From Brachycybe producta (lineage: Eukaryota; Arthropoda; Diplopoda; Playtdesmida; Andrognathidae), in assembly GCA_036925085.1 (NCBI GenBank), contig JAUPFP010000144.1:62001-126000 (forward strand): a stretch of 64,000 nt of DNA, given 5' to 3'. Of this stretch, positions 49,490-60,752 are shown one piece after another; the first letter of the stretch is position 1, and each line of letters opens with the position of its first letter. The translations under genes and the position numbers were made by a program. Under the pieces are notes generated by a model that did not search any database, had not been told where the DNA came from, and saw only the letters and a program-made list of their open reading frames with translations.

Positions 49490-52190
49490 GAAAACTTAAA
49501 TGTGAAATCTTAAACGTTCAACCTTAAACGTTCAACCTTAAACTAAAAAACCTTAAATGTTCAACCTTAAACGTTCAACCTTAAATGTTCAACCTTAAAC
49601 GTTCAACCTTAAACGTTCAACCTTAAACATTCAACCTTAAATGTTCAACCTTAAATGTTCAACCTTAAACGTGAAACCTTAAACATGAAACCTTAAATGT
49701 TCAACCTTAAACGTGAAACCTTAAACGTGAAACCTTAAACGTGAAACCTTAAACGTTCAACCTTAAACGTTCAACCTTAAACGTTCAACCTTAAACGTTC
49801 AACCTTAAACGTTCAACCTTAAACGTGAAACATTAAACGTTCAACCTTAAACATTCAACCTTAAACGTTCAACCTTAAACGTTCAACCTTAAACGTTCAG
49901 ACTTAAACGTACCAACCTTAAACGTTAAACCTAAACCTTCAACCTTAAACGTTCAACCTTATACGTTCAACCTTAAACATTCAACCTTAAATGTTCAACC
50001 TTAAATGTTCAACCTTAAACGTGAAACCTTAAACATGAAACCTTAAATGTTCAACCTTAAACGTGAAACCTTAAACGTGAAACCTTAAACGTTCAACCTT
50101 AAACGTGAAACCTTAAACGTGAAACCTTAAACGTAAAACCTTAAACGTGAAACCTTAAACAATCAACCTTAAACGTTCAACCTTAAACGTTCAACCTTAA
50201 ACGTGAAACCTTAAACGTGAAACCTTAAACGTGAAACCTTAAACGTGAAACCTTAAACGTGAAACCTTAAACGTGAAACCTTAAACGTTCAACCTTAAAC
50301 GTTCAACCTTAAACGTGAAACATTAAACGTTCAACCTTAAACATTCAACCTTAAACGTTCAACCTTAAAATTTCAACCTTAAACGTTCAACCTTAAACGT
50401 TCAACCTTAAACGTTCAACCTTAAACATTCAACCTTAAACGTTCAACCTTAATCGTTCAACCTTAAACGTTCAACCTTAATCGTTCAACCTTAAACGTTC
50501 AACCTTAAACGTTCAACCTTAAACGTTCAACCTTAAAAGTTCCACCTTAAATGTTCAACCTTAAACGTTAATCCTTAAACGTTCAACCTTAAACGTTCCA
50601 TCTTAAACATTAAACCTTAAACGTTCAATCGTAAACGTTCAACCTTAAACGTGAAACCTTAAACGTTCAACCATAAACGTGAAACCTTAAACGTGTAACC
50701 ATAAACGTGAAACCTTAAACGTGAAACCTTAAACGTTCAACCTTAAATGTTCAACCTTAAACGTTCAACCTTAAACGTTCAACCTTAAACGTTCAACCTT
50801 AAACGTTAATCCTTAAACGTTCAACCTTAAACGTTCCACCTTAAACATGAAACCTTAAACGTGAAACCTTAAACGTTCAACCTTATACGTTCAACCTTAA
50901 ACGTTCAACCTTATACGTTCAACCTTAAACAATCAACCTTAAACTTTCAACCTTATACGTTCAACCTTAAACGTTCAACCTTATACGTTCAACCTTAAAT
51001 GTTCAACCTTAAATGTTCAACCTTTAACGTGAAACCTTAAACATGAAACCTTAAATGTTCAACCTTAAACGTTCAACCTTAAATGTTCAACCTTAAACGT
51101 TCAACCATAAACGTTCAACATTAAACGTGAAACCTTAAATGTTCAACCTTAAACATTCAACCTTAAACGTGAAACCTTAAACGTGAAACCTTAAACGTGA
51201 AACCTTAAACGTGAAACCTTAAACGTGAAACCTTAAACGTGAAACCTTAAACGTGAAACCTTAAACTTGAAACCTTAAACGTGAAACCTTAAACGTTCAA
51301 CCTTAAATGTTCAACCTTAAACATTCAACCTTAAACGTGAAACCTTAAACATTCAACCTTAAACATGAAACCTTAAACGTGAAACCTTAAACGTTCAACC
51401 TTAAACGTTCAACCTTAAACGTTCAACCTTAAACGTTCAACCTTAAACGTTCAACCTTAAACATTCAACCTTAAACGTTCAACCTTAAAATTTCAACCTT
51501 AAATGTTCAACCTTAAACGTGACACCTTAAACGTGAAACCTTAAACGTGAAACTTTAAACGTGAAACCTTAAACATTCAACCTTAAACGTTCAACCTTAA
51601 ATGTTCAACCTTAAACGTTCAACCTTAAACGTTCAACCTTAAATGTGAAAGCTTAAACGTGAAACCTTAAACGTTCAACCTTAAACGTTCAACCTTAAAC
51701 GTTCAACCTTAAACGTTCAACCTTAAACGTTCAACCTTAAACGTTCAACCTTAAACGTTCAACCTTAAACGTTCAACCTTAAACGTTAAACCTTAAACGT
51801 TCAACCGTAAACGTTCAACCATAAACGTGAAACCTTAAACGTTCAACCTTAAACGTGAAACCTTAAACGTGTAACCTTAAACGTGAAACCTTAAACGTGA
51901 AACCTTAAACGTTCAACCTTAAATGTTCAACCTTAAACGTTCAACCTTAAATGTTCAACCTTAAATGTGAAAGCTTAAACGTGAAACCTTATACGTTCAA
52001 CTTTAAACATTCAACCTTAAATGTTCAACCTTAAATGTTCAACCTTAAACGTGAAACCTTAAACATGAAACCTTAAATGTTCAACCTTAAACGTGAAACC
52101 TTAAACGTAAAACCTTAAACGTGAAACCTTAAACAATCAACCTTAAACGTTCAACCTTAAACGTTCAACCTTAAACGTGAAACCTTAAAC
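49490..52190 (+). repeat. HOR P, earlier diverged copies
   Basis: This region holds V (49543), U with CAGACTT (49910), AAATTTCAACC near 50368, CGTTCCATC with CATTAAACC near 50600, T near 50931 and ACCATAAACG-CAACATTAAA near 51105. The same ordered parts occur in the P copies at 52.2-59.5 kb. The stretch 49241-49990 matches 51931-52680 at 2,703 bp. The piece at 51045-51165 is present in the last P copy (57308-57430) but missing from the middle one, so the history includes a deletion or an exchange that skipped a copy. Confidence 0.78.
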
Positions 52191-55100
52191 GTGAAAACTT
52201 AAATGTGAAATCTTAAACGTTCAACCTTAAACGTTCAACCTTAAACTAAAAAACCTTAAATGTTCAACCTTAAACGTTCAACCTTAAATGTTCAACCTTA
52301 AACGTTCAACCTTAAACGTTCATCCTTAAACATTCAACCTTAAATGTTCAACCTTAAATGTTCAACCTTAAACGTGAAACCTTAAACATGAAACCTTAAA
52401 TGTTCAACCTTAAACGTGAAACCTTAAACGTGAAACCTTAAACGTTCAACCTTAAACGTTCAACCTTAAACGTTCAACCTTAAACGTTCAACCTTAAACG
52501 TGAAACATTAAACGTTCAACCTTAAACATTCAACCTTAAACGTTCAACCTTAAACGTTCAACCTTAAACGTTCAGACTTAAACGTACCAACCTTAAACGT
52601 TAAACCTAAACCTTCAACCTTAAACGTTCAACCTTATACGTTCAACCTTATACGTTCAACCTTAAACATTCAACCTTAAATGTTCAACCTTAAATGTTCA
52701 ACCTTAAACGTGAAACCTTAAACATGAAACCTTAAATGTTCAACCTTAAACGTGAAACCTTAAACGTGAAACCTTAAACGTTCAACCTTAAACGTTCAAC
52801 CTTAAACGTGAAACCTTAAACGTAAAACCTTAAACGTGAAACCTTAAACAATCAACCTTAAACGTTCAACCTTAAACGTTCAACCTTAAACGTTCAACCT
52901 TAAACGTGAAACCTTAAACGTGAAACCTTAAACGTGAAACCTTAAACGTTCAACCTTAAACGTTCAACCTTAAACGTGAAACATTAAACGTTCAACCTTC
53001 AACGTTCAACCTTAAAATTTCAACCTTAAACGTTCAACCTTAAACGTTCAACCTTAAACGTTCAACCTTAAACGTTCAACCTTAATCGTTCAACCTTAAA
53101 CGTTCAACCTTAATCGTTCAACCTTAAACGTTCAACTTTAAACGTTCAACCTTAAACGTGAAACATTAAACGTTCAACCTTCAACGTTCAACCTTAAAAT
53201 TTCAACCTTAAACGTTCAACCTTAAATGTTCAACCTTAAACGTTAATCCTTAAACGTTCAACCTTAAACGTTCCATCTTAAACATTAAACCTTAAACGTT
53301 CAACCGTAAACGTTCAACCTTAAACGTGAAACCTTAAACGTTCAACCATAAACGTGAAACCTTAAACGTGTAACCTTAAACGTGAAACCTTAAACGTGAA
53401 ACCTTAAACGTGAAACCTTAAACGTTCAACCTTAAACGTTCAACCTTAAACGTTCAACCTTAAATGTGAAACATTAAACGTTCAACCTTAAACGTTCAAC
53501 CTTAAACGTTCAACCTTAAACGTTCAACCTTAAACGTTAATCCTTAAACGTTCAACCTTAAACGTTCCACCTTAAACATGAAACCTTAAACGTGAAACCT
53601 TAAACGTTCAACCTTATACGTTCAACCTTAAACGTTCAACCTTATACGTTCAACCTTAAACAATCAACCTTAAACTTTCAACCTTATACGTTCAACCTTA
53701 AACGTTCAACCTTATACGTTCAACCTTAAATGTTCAACCTTTAACGTGAAACCTTAAACATGAAACCTTAAACGTGAAACCTTAAACGTGAAACCTTAAA
53801 CGTGAAACCTTAAACGTGAAACCTTAAACGTGAAACCTTAAACGTGAAACCTTAAACGTGAAACCTTAAACGTGAAACCTTAAACGTGAAACCTTAAACG
53901 TGAAACCTTAAACGTGAAACCTTAAACGTGAAACCTTAAACGTGAAACCTTAAACGTGAAACCTTAAACGTGAAACCTTAAACGTGAAACCTTAAACGTG
54001 AAACCTTAAACGTTCAACCTTAAATGTTCAACCTTAAACATTCAACCTTAAACGTGAAACCTTAAACATTCAACCTTAAACGTGAAACCTTAAACGTGAA
54101 ACCTTAAACGTTCAACCTTAAACGTTCAACCTTAAACGTTCAACCTTAAACGTTCAAACTTATACGTTCAACCTTAAACGTTCAACCTTATACGTTCAAC
54201 CTTAAACAATCAACCTTAAACTTTCAACCTTATACGTTCAACATTAAACGTTCAACCTTATACGTTCAACCTTAAACGTTCAACCTTAAACGTTCAACCT
54301 TAAACGTTCAACCTTAAACATTCAACCTTAAATGTTCAACCTTAAATGTTCAACCTTAAATGTTCAACCTTAAATGTTCAACCTTAAATGTGAAACCTTA
54401 AACATGAAACCTTAAATGTTCAACCTTAAACGTGAAACCTTAAACATAAAACCTTAAACGTGAAACCTTAAACAATCAACCATAAACGTTCAACCTTAAA
54501 CGTTCAACCTTAAACGTGAAACCTTAAACGTGAAAACTTAAATGTGAAATCTTAAACGTTCAACCTTAAACGTTCAACCTTAAACTAAAAAACCTTAAAT
54601 GTTCAACCTTATATGTTCAACCTTAAACGTGAAACCTTAAACATGAAACCTTAAATGTTCAACCTTAAACATGAAACCTTAAACGTGAAACCTTAAACGT
54701 GAAACCTTAAACGTGAAACCTTAAACGTGAAACCTTAAACGTGAAACCTTAAACGTGAAACCTTAAACGTTCAACCTTAAACGTTCAACCTTAAACGTTC
54801 AACCTTAAATGTGAAACATTAAACGTTCAACCTTAAACGTTCAACCTTAAACGTTCAACCTTAAACGTTCAAACTTAAACGTACCAACCTTAAACGTTAA
54901 ACCTAAACCTTCAACCTTAAACATTCAACCTTAAACGTTCAACCTTAAAATTTCAACCTTAAACGTTCAACCTTAAACGTGACACCTTAAACGTGAAACC
55001 TTTAACGTGAAACTTTAAACGTGAAACCTTAAATGTTCAACCTTAAACGTTCAACCTTAAACGTTCAACCTTAAACGTTCAACCTTAAACGTTCAACCTT

Positions 55101-55847
55101 AAACGTGAAACCTTAAACGTGAAACCTTAAACGTGAAACCTTAAACGTGAAACTTTAAACGTGAAACCTTAAACGTTCAACCTTAAATGTTCAACCTTAA
55201 ACGTTCAACCTTAAACATTCAACCTTAAATGTTCAACCTTAAACGTTCAACCTTAAACGTTCAACCTTAAACATTCAACCTTAAACGTTCAACCTTAAAC
55301 GTTCAACCTTAAACGTTCAACCTTAATCGTTCAACCTTAAACGTTCAACCTTAAACGTTCAACCTTAAACGTTCAACCTTAAACGTTCAACCTTAAACGT
55401 TCAACCTTAAACATTAATCCTTAAACGTTCAACCTTAAACGTTCCATCTTAAACATTAAACCTTAAACGTTCAACCGTAAACGTTCAACCTTAAACGGGA
55501 AACCTTAAACGTTCAACCATAAACGTGAAACCTTAAACGTGTAACCTTAAACGTGAAACCTTAAACGTGAAACCTTAAACGTTCAACCTTAAATGTTCAA
55601 CCTTAAACGTTCAACCTTAAACGTTCAACCATAAACGTTAATCCTTAAACGTTCACCCTTAAACGTTCCACCTTAAACATGAAACCTTAAACGTTTAACC
55701 GTAAACGTTCAAACTTAAACGTGAAATCTTAAACAATCAAACATATATGTGAAACCTTAAACGTGTAACCTTAAACGTGAAACCTTAAACGTGAAACCTT
55801 AAACGTGAAACCTTAAACGTGAAACCTTAAACGTGAAACCTTAAACG
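52190..55847 (+). repeat. HOR P, copy 1 (about 3.66 kb)
   Basis: It runs from GTGAAAACTTAAATG at 52191 to the next one at 55848. In order it has V 52246, U with CAGACTT 52573, CCTTCAACG 52999 and a repeat of it near 53181, CGTTCCATC near 53268, T 53661, a run of 17 type B monomers 53773-54010, T 54205, V 54587 followed by TTATATG, U 54883, CGTTCCATC near 55440 and AATCAAACATATATG near 55735. It lacks about 120 bp present in copy 2 near 57.3 kb. Confidence 0.88.
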
Positions 55848-58800
55848 TGAAAACTTAAATGTGAAATCTTAAACGTTCAACCTTAAACGTTCAACCTTAA
55901 CTAAAAAACCTTAAATGTTCAACCTTAAACGTTCAACCTTAAATGTTCAACCTTAAACGTTCAACCTTAAACGTTCAACCTTAAACATTCAACCTTAAAT
56001 GTTCAACCTTAAATGTTCAACCTTAAACGTGAAACCTTAAACATGAAACCTTAAATGTTCAACCTTAAACGTGAAACCTTAAACGTGAAACCTTAAACGT
56101 TCAACCTTAAACGTTCAACCTTAAACGTTCAACCTTAAACGTGAAACATTAAACGTTCAACCTTAAACATTCAACCTTAAACGTTCAACCTTAAACGTTC
56201 AACCTTAAACGTTCAGACTTAAACGTACCAACCTTAAACGTTAAACCTAAACCTTCAACCTTAAACGTTCAACCTTATACGTTCAACCTTATACGTTCAA
56301 CCTTAAACATTCAACCTTAAATGTTCAACCTTAAATGTTCAACCTTAAACGTGAAACCTTAAACATGAAACCTTAAATGTTCAACCTTAAACGTGAAACC
56401 TTAAACGTGAAACCTTAAACGTTCAACCTTAAACGTTCAACCTTAAACGTGAAACCTTAAACGTAAAACCTTAAACGTGAAACCTTAAACAATCAACCTT
56501 AAACGTTCAACCTTAAACGTTCAACCTTAAACGTTCAACCTTAAACGTGAAACCTTAACGTGAAACCTTAAACGTGAAACCTTAAACGTTCAACCTTAAA
56601 CGTTCAACCTTAAACGTGAAACATTAAACGTTCAACCTTCAACGTTCAACCTTAAAATTTCAACCTTAAACGTTCAACCTTAAACGTTCAACCTTAAACG
56701 TTCAACCTTAAACGTTCAACCTTAAACGTTCAACCTTAATCGTTCAACCTTAAACGTTCAACCTTAATCGTTCAACCTTAAACGTTCAACCTTAAACGTT
56801 CAACCTTAAACGTTCAACCTTAAAAGTTCCACCTTAAATGTTCAACCTTAAACGTTAATCCTTAAACGTTCAACCTTAAACGTTCCATCTTAAACATTAA
56901 ACCTTAAACGTTCAACCGTAAACGTTCAACCTTAAACGTGAAACCTTAAACGTTCAACCATAAACGTGAAACCTTAAACGTGTAACCTTAAACGTGAAAC
57001 CTTAAACGTGAAACCTTAAACGTTCAACCTTAAATGTTCAACCTTAAACGTTCAACCTTAAACGTTCAACCTTAAACGTTCAACCTTAAACGTTAATCCT
57101 TAAACGTTCAACCTTAAACGTTCCACCTTAAACATGAAACCTTAAACGTGAAACCTTAAACGTTCAACCTTATACGTTCAACCTTAAACGTTCAACCTTA
57201 TACGTTCAACCTTAAACAATCAACCTTAAACTTTCAACCTTATACGTTCAACCTTAAACGTTCAACCTTATACGTTCAACCTTAAATGTTCAACCTTTAA
57301 CGTGAAACCTTAAACATGAAACCTTAAATGTTCAACCTTAAACGTTCAACCTTAAATGTTCAACCTTAAACGTTCAACCATAAACGTTCAACATTAAACG
57401 TGAAACCTTAAATGTTCAACCTTAAACATTCAACCTTAAACGTGAAACCTTAAACGTGAAACCTTAAACGTGAAACCTTAAACGTGAAACCTTAAACGTG
57501 AAACCTTAAACGTGAAACCTTAAACGTGAAACCTTAAACGTGAAACCTTAAACGTGAAACCTTAAACGTGAAACCTTAAACGTGAAACCTTAAACGTGAA
57601 ACCTTAAACGTGAAACCTTAAACGTGAAACCTTAAACGTGAAACCTTAAACGTGAAACCTTAAACGTGAAACCTTAAACGTGAAACCTTAAACGTTCAAC
57701 CTTAAATGTTCAACCTTAAACATTCAACCTTAAACGTGAAACCTTAAACATTCAACCTTAAACATGAAACCTTAAACGTGAAACCTTAAACGTTCAACCT
57801 TAAACGTTCAACCTTAAACGTTCAACCTTAAACGTTCAAACTTATACGTTCAACCTTAAACGTTCAACCTTATACGTTCAACCTTAAACAATCAACCTTA
57901 AACTTTCAACCTTATACGTTCAACATTAAACGTTCAACCTTATACGTTCAACCTTAAACGTTCAACCTTAAACGTTCAACCTTAAACGTTCAACCTTAAA
58001 CATTCAACCTTAAATGTTCAACCTTAAATGTTCAACCTTAAATGTTCAACCTTAAATGTTCAACCTTAAATGTGAAACCTTAAACATGAAACCTTAAATG
58101 TTCAACCTTAAACGTGAAACCTTAAACGTAAAACCTTAAACGTGAAACCTTAAACAATCAACCATAAACGTTCAACCTTAAACGTTCAACCTTAAACGTG
58201 AAACCTTAAACGTGAAAACTTAAATGTGAAATCTTAAACGTTCAACCTTAAACGTTCAACCTTAAACTAAAAAACCTTAAATGTTCAACCTTATATGTTC
58301 AACCTTAAACGTGAAACCTTAAACATGAAACCTTAAATGTTCAACCTTAAACGTGAAACCTTAAACGTGAAACCTTAAACGTGAAACCTTAAACGTGAAA
58401 CCTTAAACGTGAAACCTTAAACGTGAAACCTTAAACGTTCAACCTTAAACGTTCAACCTTAAACGTTCAACCTTAAATGTGAAACATTAAACGTTCAACC
58501 TTAAACGTTCAACCTTAAACGTTCAACCTTAAACGTTCAAACTTAAACGTACCAACCTTAAACGTTAAACCTAAACCTTCAACCTTAAACATTCAACCTT
58601 AAACGTTCAACCTTAAAATTTCAACCTTAAACGTTCAACCTTAAACGTGACACCTTAAACGTGAAACCTTTAACGTGAAACTTTAAACGTGAAACCTTAA
58701 ATGTTCAACCTTAAACGTTCAACCTTAAACGTTCAACCTTAAACGTTCAACCTTAAACGTTCAACCTTAAACGTGAAACCTTAAACGTGAAACCTTAAAC

Positions 58801-59470
58801 GTGAAACCTTAAACGTGAAACTTTAAACGTGAAACCTTAAACGTTCAACCTTAAATGTTCAACCTTAAACGTTCAACCTTAAACATTCAACCTTAAATGT
58901 TCAACCTTAAACGTTCAACCTTAAACGTTCAACCTTAAACATTCAACCTTAAACGTTCAACCTTAAACGTTCAACCTTAAACGTTCAACCTTAATCGTTC
59001 AACCTTAAACGTTCAACCTTAAACGTTCAACCTTAAACGTTCAACCTTAAACGTTCAACCTTAAACGTTCAACCTTAAACATTAATCCTTAAACGTTCAA
59101 CCTTAAACGTTCCATCTTAAACATTAAACCTTAAACGTTCAACCGTAAACGTTCAACCTTAAACGGGAAACCTTAAACGTTCAACCATAAACGTGAAACC
59201 TTAAACGTGTAACCTTAAACGTGAAACCTTAAACGTGAAACCTTAAACGTTCAACCTTAAATGTTCAACCTTAAACGTTCAACCTTAAACGTTCAACCAT
59301 AAACGTTAATCCTTAAACGTTCACCCTTAAACGTTCCACCTTAAACATGAAACCTTAAACGTTTAACCGTAAACGTTCAAACTTAAACGTGAAATCTTAA
59401 ACAATCAAACATATACGTGAAACCTAAAACGTGTAACCTTAAACGTGAAACCTTAAACGTGAAACCTTAA
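55848..59470 (+). repeat. HOR P, copy 2 (about 3.62 kb)
   Basis: It is collinear with copy 1: U with CAGACTT 56215, CCTTCAACG 56639, T 57207, 18 type B monomers 57441-57692, T 57890, V with TTATATG 58266-58293, U 58549 and AATCAAACATATACG near 59405. Offsets are 3,640-3,682 bp, so only a few monomers differ. CpG state differs at single sites (CATATATG at 55741 against CATATACG at 59410). It carries small losses of its own (CCTTAACTAAAAAACC near 55897, CCTTAACGTG near 56553). Confidence 0.88.
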
Positions 59471-60752
59471 ACGTGAAACCTTAAACGTTCAACCTTAAAT
59501 GTTCAACCTTAAACGTTCAACCTTAAATGTTCAACTTTAAACATTCAACCTTAAACGTGAAACCTTAAACGTGAAACCATAAACGTTAAACCTTAAACGT
59601 TCAACCTTAAACGTTCAACCTTAAATGTTCAACCTTAAACGTTCATCCATAAACGTTCAACCTTAAACGTGAAACCTTAAATGTTCAACCTTAAACGTGA
59701 AACCTTAAACATGAAACCTTAAACGTGAAACCTTAAACGTGAAACCTTAAACGTGAAACCTTAAACGTGAAACCTTAAACGTGAAACCTTAAACATTCAA
59801 CCTTAAACGTGAAACCTTAAACGTTCAACCTTAAACGTTCAACCTTAAACGTTCAACCTTATACGTTCAACCTTAAACGTTCAACCTTATACGTTCAACC
59901 TTAAACAATCAACCTTAAACTTTCAACCTTATACGTTCAACCTTAAACGTTCAACCTTATACGTTCAACCTTAAATGTTCAACCTTAAATGTTCAACCTT
60001 TAACGTTAAACCTTAAACATGAAACCTTAAATGTTCAACCTTAAACGTGAAACCTTAAACGTAAAACCTTAAACGTGAAACCTTAAACGTGTAACCTTAA
60101 ACGTGAAACCTTAAACGTGAAACCTTAAACGTGAAACCTTAAACGTTCAACCTTAAATGTTCAACCTTAAACGTTCAACCTTAAATGTTCAACTTTAAAC
60201 ATTCAACCTTAAACATTCAACCTTAAACGTGAAACCTTAAACGTGAAACCATAAACGTTAAACCTTAAACGTTCAACCTTAAACGTTCAACCTTAAATGT
60301 TCAACCTTAAACGTTCATCCATAAACGTTCAACCTTAAACGTGAAACCTTAAATGTTCAACCTTAAACGTGAAACCTTAAACATGAAACCTTAAACGTGA
60401 AACCTTAAACGTGAAACCTTAAACGTGAAACCTTAAACGTTCAACCTTAAACGTTCAACCTTAAACATTCAACCTTAAACGTGAAACCTTAAACGCTCAA
60501 CCTTAAACGTTCAACCTTAAACGTTCAACCTTATACGTTCAACCTTAAACGTTCAACCTTATACGTTCAACCTTAAACAATCAACCTTAAACTTTCAACC
60601 TTATACGTTCAACCTTAAACGTTCAACCTTATACGTTCAACCTTAAATGTTCAACCTTAAATGTTCAACCTTTAACGTTAAACCTTAAACATGAAACCTT
60701 AAATGTTCAACCTTAAACGTGAAACCTTAAACGTAAAACCTTAAACGTGAAA
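59425..60752 (+). repeat. About 672-bp tandem duplication
   Basis: AAACCATAAACGTTAAACC near 59574 recurs near 60246, CGTTCATCCATAAACG near 59639 at 60311, T 59903 at 60573, and CCTTTAACGTTAAACC 59997 at 60669; the step is 672 bp (48 monomers). Nearer the start the offset is 658 bp, because the second copy has one additional CATTCAACC monomer. The second copy carries CGCTCAACC near 60494 where the first has CGTTCAACC. Confidence 0.88.
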
